Source: Alphaproteobacteria bacterium 46_93_T64 (GTDB taxonomy: Bacteria > Pseudomonadota > Alphaproteobacteria > Sneathiellales > Sneathiellaceae). From it: a stretch of 64,000 bases of DNA. The stretch is from assembly GCA_002163135.1 (NCBI GenBank), contig MAAN01000013.1, forward strand, positions 62,001 through 126,000, read 5' to 3'. A program made the translations under genes and the position numbers. Position 1 is the first letter of the stretch. Every line of letters begins with the position of its first letter. Below the pieces are notes generated by a model, which was not told the DNA's origin, searched no databases, and worked only from the letters and a program-made list of their open reading frames with translations. Positions 54,852 to 63,266 of this stretch are shown piece by piece.

Positions 54852-56033
54852 TTAGTCTTTAATCATGAGTTGACGAGGTACAGAAGCCAGAAACTCAACT
54901 TCTCCTTCTGTAATAACAATGCTTTCTGTGGTCTCTAGGCCCCAGTTATCCATCCATAGACCCGTCATGAAATGAAACGTCATACCAGGTTCAAGGACCG
55001 TTTTATCGCCGGAGCGTAGGCTCATTGTCCGCTCGCCCCAATCTGGCGGGTAACTTAATCCAATTGGGTATCCTGTCCTGCTATCCTTGAAAATGCCGTG
55101 TTTTTTCAGAACAGCGAAAAAGGCATGCGCAATATCTTCACAAAGATTGCCGGCTTTTGCCATTTCAAGACCAGCTTCCATACCTTCTTGGATGGCTTTG
55201 TCTGCATCAATAAAGGTTTGCGATGGTTTGCCTAGAAAGATCGTGCGGGATAAGGGGGCGTGGTACCGGCGGTAACATCCTGCAATTTCAAAAAAAGTTC
55301 CCTCCCCTGCTCTGAGTGGCTTGTCATCCCAAGTAAGATGAGGCGCGGCGGCATCCTCCCCAGATGGCAGGAGGGGAACAATCGCAGGGTAATCCCCGCC
55401 AAAACCGTCCGCTCCTCTAATGCCTGTGTCATAAATTTCAGCAACCAAATCATTTTTGCGCATTCCAGGCTCGATAACATCGAAAATGCGTTTGTGCATT
55501 TCTTCAACAATCCGCCCCGCGCGGCGCATATAGACGAGTTCCTGTTCCGATTTGACGGCACGGCACCAGTTGACCATCGAGTTTGCGTCCTTGATGGTTG
55601 CGTTTGGAAGGTGCTTGACCAAAGAAAGATAGGCGGCGGCTGAAAAATAATAATTATCCATTTCAACGCCGATATTGAGAGAGCCCCAACCCCGATCAGC
55701 CAACAATCCGCTAAGGTAATCCATAGGGTGACGTTCAGTGGTCTGAATATAGGTCTCCGGATAAAAAAGAATATTTTCATCCTTCATAAAGACCGTACGT
55801 CGTGCGCCATTTGCATCTTGCTTGCGACCATACCAAATTGGTTCACCTTCAAGAGGAAGAACTACACATTGATGGACATAAAAAGACCAGCCGTCATACC
55901 CTGTAAGCCAAGCCATATTGGAAGGATCGGTAACAATCAAAAGATCGATACCTTTCGCACTCATCGCTGTTCGCGCTTTAGCAATGCGATCTTGATATTC
56001 TGCGAGAGTAAAGGGCAGATCAATGCCAGACAT
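54852..56033 (-). CDS. doeA: Ectoine hydrolase
   Basis: DoeA (EutD) opens the ectoine ring to N-acetyl-diaminobutyrate. This 393-residue M24-fold protein shows GYDGWSFYVHQCVVLPLEGE near residue 50-70 and EGTFFEIAGCYRRYHAPLSR, segments I recognise from ectoine hydrolases. The usual aspartate metal ligands of Xaa-Pro peptidases are replaced, which is normal for DoeA. The ATG at 56033 is chosen because GGAG lies six bases upstream; the ATG at 56045 has none. First gene of the doeA-doeB-doeX-doeD run. Confidence 0.93.
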   Translation of the reverse strand: MSGIDLPFTLAEYQDRIAKARTAMSAKGIDLLIVTDPSNMAWLTGYDGWSFYVHQCVVLPLEGEPIWYGRKQDANGARRTVFMKDENILFYPETYIQTTERHPMDYLSGLLADRGWGSLNIGVEMDNYYFSAAAYLSLVKHLPNATIKDANSMVNWCRAVKSEQELVYMRRAGRIVEEMHKRIFDVIEPGMRKNDLVAEIYDTGIRGADGFGGDYPAIVPLLPSGEDAAAPHLTWDDKPLRAGEGTFFEIAGCYRRYHAPLSRTIFLGKPSQTFIDADKAIQEGMEAGLEMAKAGNLCEDIAHAFFAVLKKHGIFKDSRTGYPIGLSYPPDWGERTMSLRSGDKTVLEPGMTFHFMTGLWMDNWGLETTESIVITEGEVEFLASVPRQLMIKD

Positions 56034-56594
56034 GACATACTCCATGTTATCTTAACTGTTAAAAATGACGCCGACATCCACTAAGGATCCAACATTTAGA
56101 TTACTGCTGATTAACACCCAACAAAAGTCCGAAAAAACGAAATAATCAAAGCCCTGCTATTTTTGATAAATTCCCAGCACTCCATCACCCGCATTAATTG
56201 AGAACAAAAATTGATAAAACAACTAACGGCGAGAAATTTTTGCTCATGTTAAAAATTGGCATTAAATCTTGATATTTTGTAAATTATTACACTCTAATGT
56301 AGCTGTTATTTAGTCGAGAAGCATTGTGGGGGGTCAAACAACAATACCGAAACGCCCAAGCGGCATACGCACAGGTTGAATTTGAAATAGTTTATAACTT
56401 GAAATCTAATAACTATTTATCTTCAAATGCATATGACTGTTGTCTAATTTATTGAAAATCGTAACCATCAAGGAAAAATAATCCCATACTCAAATCAATT
56501 TCGGTCAATAATTGCACCAAAATGCACTTGAGCAAACACAAAAGGAAATTGATAATCAATAGAATATGCATTCAATTTTCTCGGGAGGCCAAGA
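56034..56594. promoter_or_regulatory. AT-rich divergent region between doeA and the response regulator; no gene
   Basis: About 560 bases holding the doe promoter and the promoter of the two-component genes. No coding frame with a ribosome site and no clear palindrome stood out. Confidence 0.4.
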
Positions 56595-57503
56595 GTGCCA
56601 ATTTTAATTATCGATGATAACATTGAACTGCAAGAGGTTATGGCGACCGTGCTCGAAATGAAAGGGTACAAAGTTGTTTTTGCGAACAACGGCATAAAGG
56701 GTTTGGCCGCCATAGAAGCACACTGCCCGAGTGTGGTTATCTGTGACATCGATATGCCTGAATTGGATGGGGACGGAGTATTCAAAAAACTACGGGCAAT
56801 GGGCGGCGAAATTGCGGCGATCCCGTTCATATTTATAAGCGGTCGAATTGACGAAAAAGATCAAATCAGTAGATTGTATGGCGGCGCGGACGCATGCTTC
56901 ATAAAACCCGTCAATCTGGAATTGTTATGCGCGCAGGTAAGCTCGCTCCTTTCCACTAAATCCAGAAATACCGATCTGTTTCAGAGCAAACTCGAAAAAA
57001 TTGAAACGGCGTTGAAAATTTCGACGCAAGAAAAATTTCATCATTACCCGCCACTTTTTGACGATCTCGATGACTATGTTCATTCAATTTGCAACGTGAT
57101 TAGCTTACGTGAAATCAACGAACTTAAAGGGAGTTCGAAGCCCGACATTCTTGAAAAGGATTATCTTATTTATATCCAACTGTGGTTACAGAAAGTTGGT
57201 GAACGAAAATTTCTCCTTGAAGGCACCTCAATTGACTACTTGAACTGGCAAATAATTTACTTGGCCGCAGAAGCCGAATTCCAACAAAAAAACATCTACG
57301 TATCAGACCTGTATATTATGATTGAAGCTGCTCGCGCGACCATTAACGCCAGATTGAAAACTCTTGTTGAAAATAACATTCTTTCCAAATCTAATGATAC
57401 AGAAGATCGCCGCCGACAACTTGTCACGTTGCAAGCGCCCTTCCAAAGAAAATTAGAGGAACATATCAGAACGAGTATTTCTCAAATACGATTGGTATTT
57501 TAG
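56595..57503 (+). CDS. Response regulator with MarR-like winged-helix output; GTG start
   Basis: A 302-residue protein. The N-terminal REC domain is complete: acidic pair Asp7/Asp8, phosphorylation site Asp51 in VICDIDMPE and Lys104 in CFIKPVN. Residues ~185-295 resemble a MarR-type winged helix (VSDLYIMIEAARATINARLK, then TLVENNILSKSNDTEDRRRQL with the wing). The start is GTG with GGGAGG six bases upstream. The hybrid kinase encoded 142 bp downstream is its likely partner. The REC plus MarR-like pairing is uncommon; targets unknown. Confidence 0.85.
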   Translation: MPILIIDDNIELQEVMATVLEMKGYKVVFANNGIKGLAAIEAHCPSVVICDIDMPELDGDGVFKKLRAMGGEIAAIPFIFISGRIDEKDQISRLYGGADACFIKPVNLELLCAQVSSLLSTKSRNTDLFQSKLEKIETALKISTQEKFHHYPPLFDDLDDYVHSICNVISLREINELKGSSKPDILEKDYLIYIQLWLQKVGERKFLLEGTSIDYLNWQIIYLAAEAEFQQKNIYVSDLYIMIEAARATINARLKTLVENNILSKSNDTEDRRRQLVTLQAPFQRKLEEHIRTSISQIRLVF

Positions 57504-57511
57504 ACCGCGCC

Positions 57512-57589
57512 TCAGCAAGGTTCGACTATATAACTCTACTGCAAATACACCCAACTAGGTCAAATATTGATCCAATAATGCCTTGCTGA
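57512..57589. repeat. Inverted repeat between the response-regulator and kinase genes
   Basis: TCAGCAAGG (57512-57520) and CCTTGCTGA (57581-57589) are perfect inverted repeats 60 bases apart. They could be an operator pair for the response regulator or an mRNA structure; no T-run follows. Confidence 0.35.
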
Positions 57590-57645
57590 AGGTTTCGAAG
57601 GGTTGTTTACTTAAGCGGTCATCTTTTTTATGAGATAAATAACAT

Positions 57646-60207
57646 ATGGCTGATACTTCGACGCGATCGCCTTTCGTAATCTTATATTACACCCTTTTAT
57701 TCACATTGTTGGGCTTCGGTTGGACTATCTGGTCAATCTACCAAGTCAATTTTCAAGATGTGGTGACACAAAACCGCTGGTCACTGGAGACTACAGAGAC
57801 AAAAGAAAAAATAGTTTATCTAGACGAAGTCCTGACCATGTCTGCCCGATTGGCCGCTGAAACGGGGGATAACCGTTGGGAAATTCGATATAACAAACAT
57901 GTACCGGAGCTGGAGTTCGCGTTAAAACGAGCAATGGAACTTGTTCCCCAATTGAGTTATGCCTTAGGTGTCGACGACACCGACACAGCAAATTCCAAAT
58001 TGATAAAAATGGAGAAAGATGCATTTGAGTTCGTCCGCAATTCTCAATCAAACCTAGCCAAAAACCTTCTCTACTCCGCTGAGTACGAACGCCATAAAGA
58101 AGTTTATGCCAATGGTATGCTTCTGTTCCATCAAACAATGCAAAATGCAATTCAACGGTCTCATGATGCGCGAATTCAAGCGAATTATATTCAGATTATC
58201 GTGGTTTCGGCCATTGCTTTTGGCATTGTTGTCGCTTGGGTAAACGTCTTTTTCCTGCTTCGTAATTGGCGGAAAACTCTTTCAATAAACCAGAGAGAGC
58301 TAGAGTTTCAAAAATTCTCGTTGGATGAGCACGCAATCGTCAGCATTTCGGACGTAGAGGGGAAAATTACCTACGCAAACGAGAAATTTTGCAGGGCTAG
58401 TGGCTACAATCAAATGGAATTGCTTGGGCAAGACCACCGCATTGTAAATTCAAGAGAACATCCGCCGGGGTTTTTTGAAGAATTGTGGCAAACTATTGAA
58501 AGCGGGAAAGTCTGGCGTGGCGAGATCAAAAACGAAGCAAAGGATGGCGGGTATTACTGGGTAGATGCCACAATTGTTCCATTTTTGAATGAAGTAGGAA
58601 ATCCCTTCCAATACGTTGCAATTCGCACCGACATCACTGAACGAAAAAGAGTGGAAGATTATCTAAATTTGCTTCTTCAGACACAGACCGATTTAATTAG
58701 CCGTTATTCACCAAACGGGGTCCTTAATTTTGTAAATAAATCATATGCAGATTTTTTTGGCAAAGAAACCGAACAACTCATTGGTACGTCTATTTTTGAT
58801 ATCATGCCGCAAAACGAGCAAACAATAATACAGACCAATTTATCCCAGGCGGGAATTGATACGCCTACATTTACAACTGAAAACCGTCTCAAAAATTCTG
58901 CAGGAAAACACAAAACAATAGAATGGGTAAACCACGTCTATTTTGACGAAGGCGGAAATATTACGGAAATACAATCCGTCGGGCGGGATGTTTCAGATAT
59001 TAGACATGCGCATATTCGTGCTGAGGCTGCCAATCTTGCTAAATCAAGTTTCCTTTCAACAATGAGCCACGAAATTCGAACGCCCCTAAATGGCGTGCTC
59101 GGGTTGACGCAGTTATTGAAAGAGACGCAGCTGGACGAAGATCAGCACAGAAAAGTAAATACAATACTCTCTTCCGGGCAAACACTTCTATCCATCGTCA
59201 ATGACGTTCTTGATATGAGTAAAATCGAGGCCGGGGGATTGGAACTTGAAGAAAAGGCATTTTCTTTAAAGGAAATGATCTCAACCATTTTCTCGCCGTT
59301 TCAGACCTTGGCTGATGAAAAGGGGATAAAATTAGTCGTAACTAGCGAAATTGGGGCAGAGAACATCGTTAAAGGCGACTCTGTTCGATTACGCCAAATT
59401 CTATGGAACCTCCTGAGCAATGCCATTAAATTTACAGTGCAGGGTCACGTCACCCTGACAATTGGAATTGTCGATAACAATAAGGGCATAAGCAATTTGG
59501 CGTCAGGCGAAAAAGATTGTTTATTCTATTTCTTTGTTGAGGATACAGGAGCTGGAATCTCAGCTGACCGGATGGACGTCATTTTTGATGCCTTTACTCA
59601 AGAAGACAGCTCAATCACTCGAACACATGGAGGAACAGGGTTAGGCTTATCCATTGTGAAGCAATTGACTGAATTAATGGGCGGTACAATCAATGCCGAG
59701 AGCGAGCTGGGCAACGGGACTAAATTCTTTGTCTATATCCCATTCGACGTCCCAACAAAGACCGAAATTGATGCAATAGCATTACGCAAATCAAATACCA
59801 CCGTTCAGACAACGTCTTCCCTCAATGTGCTCATTGCTGAAGACAATGATGTGAATGCTTACATAGCCAGACAATTCCTTGAAAAACTCGGGCATGTTAC
59901 CAGACATGTGGAGAACGGAAAATTGGCGGTTGAAGCTGCGCAAGACGATTGGGCCCATGTAATTCTAATGGACATCCATATGCCGGAAATGAATGGAATT
60001 GATGCAACAAAAGCCATACGTGCAGGAAACGTAAATAGTAATATTCCAATAGTGGGATTAACTGCCGACGCATTCGCTAAAAGTCACGAGCAATTTATTG
60101 AATCGGGAATGAACGATGTCCTTACCAAGCCGTTCACGAAACAGCAATTGGCCGACATGTTCTGTAATAACGGACTAGTTGAAAGACGGAGTGCAAGGCG
60201 CCCGTGA
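57646..60207 (+). CDS. Hybrid sensor histidine kinase (TM-PAS-PAS-HisKA-HATPase-REC)
   Basis: An 853-residue inner-membrane kinase. Two membrane segments (~10-30 and ~180-205) enclose a periplasmic helical sensor. Two PAS domains follow (ITYANEKFCRASGYNQMEL and LNFVNKSYADFFGKETEQLI). HisKA has His475 in STMSHEIRTPLNG; the ATPase has ILWNLLSNAIKFT and GGTGLGLSIVKQL. The C-terminal REC domain carries Asp776 in LMDIHMPEMNG. A phosphotransfer protein would be needed to reach the upstream response regulator; none is seen here. Confidence 0.94.
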   Translation: MADTSTRSPFVILYYTLLFTLLGFGWTIWSIYQVNFQDVVTQNRWSLETTETKEKIVYLDEVLTMSARLAAETGDNRWEIRYNKHVPELEFALKRAMELVPQLSYALGVDDTDTANSKLIKMEKDAFEFVRNSQSNLAKNLLYSAEYERHKEVYANGMLLFHQTMQNAIQRSHDARIQANYIQIIVVSAIAFGIVVAWVNVFFLLRNWRKTLSINQRELEFQKFSLDEHAIVSISDVEGKITYANEKFCRASGYNQMELLGQDHRIVNSREHPPGFFEELWQTIESGKVWRGEIKNEAKDGGYYWVDATIVPFLNEVGNPFQYVAIRTDITERKRVEDYLNLLLQTQTDLISRYSPNGVLNFVNKSYADFFGKETEQLIGTSIFDIMPQNEQTIIQTNLSQAGIDTPTFTTENRLKNSAGKHKTIEWVNHVYFDEGGNITEIQSVGRDVSDIRHAHIRAEAANLAKSSFLSTMSHEIRTPLNGVLGLTQLLKETQLDEDQHRKVNTILSSGQTLLSIVNDVLDMSKIEAGGLELEEKAFSLKEMISTIFSPFQTLADEKGIKLVVTSEIGAENIVKGDSVRLRQILWNLLSNAIKFTVQGHVTLTIGIVDNNKGISNLASGEKDCLFYFFVEDTGAGISADRMDVIFDAFTQEDSSITRTHGGTGLGLSIVKQLTELMGGTINAESELGNGTKFFVYIPFDVPTKTEIDAIALRKSNTTVQTTSSLNVLIAEDNDVNAYIARQFLEKLGHVTRHVENGKLAVEAAQDDWAHVILMDIHMPEMNGIDATKAIRAGNVNSNIPIVGLTADAFAKSHEQFIESGMNDVLTKPFTKQQLADMFCNNGLVERRSARRP

Positions 60208-60384
60208 GAAACGTTGTACCGGTTCTATTGACAAGCAGCTATGGCAAACACAATAGAGTTCTGACCGTTCTCCATGATCAAAATTCATGAGAGGGGTTTA
60301 CTTGTCCAAACTGAATTGGCCAACCCTGTACCGGCATTCAAGTCTCATAACAAATTGAAGTTTTTTTGTCTGGTCCAAACGAAA

Positions 60385-60404
60385 AACGGCCCCAAAGGGC
60401 CGTT
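60385..60404. terminator. Hairpin after the VPLPA-CTERM gene
   Basis: An 8-bp perfect stem AACGGCCC/GGGCCGTT with a four-base loop. T-rich sequence flanks it on both sides (TTTTTCG leftward, AGATTTTGTTTT rightward), so it can end both the leftward sorting-signal gene and the rightward kinase transcript. Confidence 0.8.
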
Positions 60405-60426
60405 AGATTTTGTTTTATTGGGCTAG

Positions 60427-61251
60427 TTAAACTGTTGCTGCAGCCTTCTTTTTTCTCCAGCCGATGAAACCCATCACAGCAAGGCCGGCGCCGTATAGAG
60501 GCAAAGCGGCTGGAAGTGGGACCACAGAAAGCGATCCACCACGTTCTGGCGACAGATGGGTTATGATTTCGGAATTTGGGTTATCGAAGAAAGATACCAA
60601 ATTTGCCATAGCGCTCAATTCGAACATAAACTCGAACGAGAACGCCACAGAGGTCTTGCCGCAGCCGTCTATGTCACAACCGTTGGCAAGAGCCCACGTA
60701 ACGGAACTCACTGCATCGACCAGTCCCGTTCCAGAAAATTTGTCTCCTTTAAAAGTGTTGTCACTTTTTTCAACGTCCGGATCTCCTACGATGCCATTGA
60801 ACATAAGCTTCTCGGAACCAAAAGCCTTTTCAAAATCGAAATATTCTTTCGAAGTAGGATCGTTGCTCAAATCATCGTGGTGAGTGGTATACTGCTGGTT
60901 ATATTTGGCAATCTCATCAATCGATACTTTATCACCCCATACCAGACCTTTGTTGGAAACTGGTGCCTCCACATACACAAAGAAATACTGGGTAGCATCA
61001 CCGCCATCTTTCGTGCCGGTACCATACTTGACAGTTGTGGTCTGCAATGGCGAGCCGCCCGATGGAAACTTTGAGAATTTGTGGTCGTTAAACCACAATA
61101 CAGATTTTGACGTTACATATGCAGGATCAGAGCCGTCAGCTATACCGTCCAGTTTGACAGTTAAAGCATTCGCAGAACTGGAGGCTATTGTTACAACCAA
61201 TCCTGATAAAATGGCCAAGGTAGTGTTTCGAATTTTTGATATCTTAGTCAT
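60427..61251 (-). CDS. VPLPA-CTERM sorting-domain protein
   Basis: A 274-residue exported protein. The signal peptide is about the first 30 residues (NTTLAILSGLVVTIASSSAN, then ALT). The C-terminus has VVPLPAALPLYGAGLAVMGF and IGWRKKKAAATV, a clear VPLPA-CTERM signal (motif, hydrophobic helix, basic tail). The body is rich in Asp/Gly/Ser and has a Cys pair in ANGCDIDGCGK. The ATG at 61251 is chosen for GAGGA nine bases upstream; the frame extends to 61299 without a ribosome site. Function unknown. Confidence 0.82.
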   Translation of the reverse strand: MTKISKIRNTTLAILSGLVVTIASSSANALTVKLDGIADGSDPAYVTSKSVLWFNDHKFSKFPSGGSPLQTTTVKYGTGTKDGGDATQYFFVYVEAPVSNKGLVWGDKVSIDEIAKYNQQYTTHHDDLSNDPTSKEYFDFEKAFGSEKLMFNGIVGDPDVEKSDNTFKGDKFSGTGLVDAVSSVTWALANGCDIDGCGKTSVAFSFEFMFELSAMANLVSFFDNPNSEIITHLSPERGGSLSVVPLPAALPLYGAGLAVMGFIGWRKKKAAATV

Positions 61252-61916
61252 TTCAAATTTCCTCACCGCATTGAGTATATTCGGTTCTCGTTCCAACAAT
61301 CAGGAACAGTATTTCGCCAATATAGATAATCTTCAGCTTGTGGACACCGCCACCTGTTCATATCTAAAGTAGTATCCGCACCTATAGTATTAATACCTTA
61401 TGGTCAAATTGCATATGGCCCGCAGCCAATACAGCTTAAGAACAAACTACAACCAATAGTGTTATTTATTACAATTTATAATAATAACAAAAACTATATT
61501 TCAAGAGTACTAATCAATAACGACACTAATAACAGAAATATACGATATATACCGACAACAGCAAACCTATTCAGCAAATTTTAGTTAAAATTAACCATTT
61601 TTAGTTCCATTTTTGTAGACTAATTATAGTTAACGATCTGAAGGCCAACTTGCATTCACACTCAGAGTGCGATTTAGTTGCCCATTAAGCGCCAAATTGT
61701 AGAAAGAGATCAACATTTCACATGCAATCTTTACAATCTGCGCGAATGTACGGAATCATCCTATTTTTACAAGAATAATTGATAGACCCAAATTCATCCA
61801 AGTTATTGATCTAATTATAGTAAGTATCAAAATCAATCGGTAGAGGCACACCTTACGAATCGATTGTGTTGCCGACTATGCGACGGCGACACATCTCATT
61901 CACGAAAAACGCAGCT
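61252..61916. other. AT-rich intergenic region; no gene recognised
   Basis: About 660 bases between two leftward genes. It must contain the promoter of the VPLPA-CTERM gene and the 3' end of the hemY-like transcript. I see no convincing terminator, repeat or small gene. Confidence 0.5.
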
Positions 61917-63257
61917 TCAAGAGGCTTGTGGGATTTCTTCGATTATTTCGACTTTTAGAACACCTTCAACTTCACCGCGATCGGCATTGCGCCAATTGAG
62001 ACTGTCAAAGCGGTCACAAGATGGGCAGTGAGCAGACCAGCGGATTTCCTGACGGCCACAACCGTTACAAAGCCAAGTCGGATCTTGCGGGGCTTCTGTG
62101 CTTTTTATAATCCATTTTCTAGAGGCAGCCGCATCAGCGTTTGCCTTTTCCTCCAGATCCGCCAGCAATCTGTAAACAACCGCGGTTGGCTCATCCTTTG
62201 AAAGAGTATTGAGATATTTGCGGGCCTCTCCCCATTCACGGGCATCAAGCGCTGCCTTTGCAAGGGCAAGGTTGTTAATTCCATGGTCTCCGGCAGTCGG
62301 ATTAAAAATACGTTTAGCGCGCGTAAACCAGTCCCCCTCAGTTTCAAGAGGCATCAGGTTTTTAATGGCATCGACAACGTCTGGATGCGGCGTGCTTGCC
62401 CAAATGGCCGAAACCAGTTTGTCCCGTTTGCGATCTGCTGCGCTGAGTTTGAGGATCAAGACAGCTGCCGGAACAAATGCCGGATCCATCCTGTGAGCCG
62501 CCTCTGCGAGTTCCAACGCACTGGCTATGTTTTCTTTGTCCAGCTTGCTAAGCGCTAATTGGTAATTGATAACTGCCCGTAAATGCTTCAGTGCTGGATT
62601 TCTTGCAGCCTTCCCCCGTGCTATTCTTGAGGAGATCCCTTTCGCGGCCACATAATCACGGGTTTTAAGCTGCAATTCTAACAGCTCTTTTAGAACCCAT
62701 TCTGTCCCCGGCTTAAGGGCATCCGCACGCATTGCATGGGTTATCGCGCCTTGCAAATCATTATCGGATTTTGCCCGGTTAATGAGACCACGAAGACCCA
62801 TAAGCTCTGTTTCCGGCTTTTCTGCCATCTTGTCATAGTATATTTTGGCGGCCCGATTATCTTGGTTCAGCTCTGCGGCCTGTGCAGCCAACAACAATGT
62901 CATTGGCGCGCCCTTAAGATGCTTTTCAGCCTCTACCGCCGCGCGCCGCGCGCCTTCCGCATCACCGGCGGCAATCGCCACCATACCATTACTAATTGCA
63001 TCCAGACCACGGCCACGTTTGCGGCTTGCAAAAGCACCGCCGAGGCGCCCAGGACCCGCACGAAGCCATTTGTAAACATTGATCAGGATCGCAAGGATTA
63101 GGGCTGTAATCGCCGTAATCGCTACCAATACAATCATACTGGTTTCAATCACATACGCATCCCAACGAACCGATACGTTCCCCGGATTATCCGCGAGCCA
63201 CACACCGGCCAGCGCCAATAGGGCAATCAGGACAAACAAATAAATTGATCGTAACAT
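61917..63257 (-). CDS. HemY-like TPR membrane protein with C-terminal zinc ribbon
   Basis: A 446-residue protein of the HemY family found beside hem genes. Two N-terminal membrane helices (SIYLFVLIALLALAGVWLA and MIVLVAITAITALILAILI) are followed by TPR-type helical repeats over most of the length. The C-terminus carries a zinc ribbon: WLCNGCGRQEIRW then SAHCPSCDRFDSLNW, similar to the rubredoxin-like end of LapB/YciM. It is ten bases downstream of the mitofilin-like gene. Its role is unclear; it may organise envelope or haem-biosynthesis proteins. Confidence 0.88.
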   Translation of the reverse strand: MLRSIYLFVLIALLALAGVWLADNPGNVSVRWDAYVIETSMIVLVAITAITALILAILINVYKWLRAGPGRLGGAFASRKRGRGLDAISNGMVAIAAGDAEGARRAAVEAEKHLKGAPMTLLLAAQAAELNQDNRAAKIYYDKMAEKPETELMGLRGLINRAKSDNDLQGAITHAMRADALKPGTEWVLKELLELQLKTRDYVAAKGISSRIARGKAARNPALKHLRAVINYQLALSKLDKENIASALELAEAAHRMDPAFVPAAVLILKLSAADRKRDKLVSAIWASTPHPDVVDAIKNLMPLETEGDWFTRAKRIFNPTAGDHGINNLALAKAALDAREWGEARKYLNTLSKDEPTAVVYRLLADLEEKANADAAASRKWIIKSTEAPQDPTWLCNGCGRQEIRWSAHCPSCDRFDSLNWRNADRGEVEGVLKVEIIEEIPQAS

Positions 63258-63266
63258 ATCTGTCTC

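Noticed and set aside
60884-61372. 162-codon forward frame over the VPLPA-CTERM gene
   Set aside because: It is the antisense shadow of a gene with a clear signal peptide and sorting signal.
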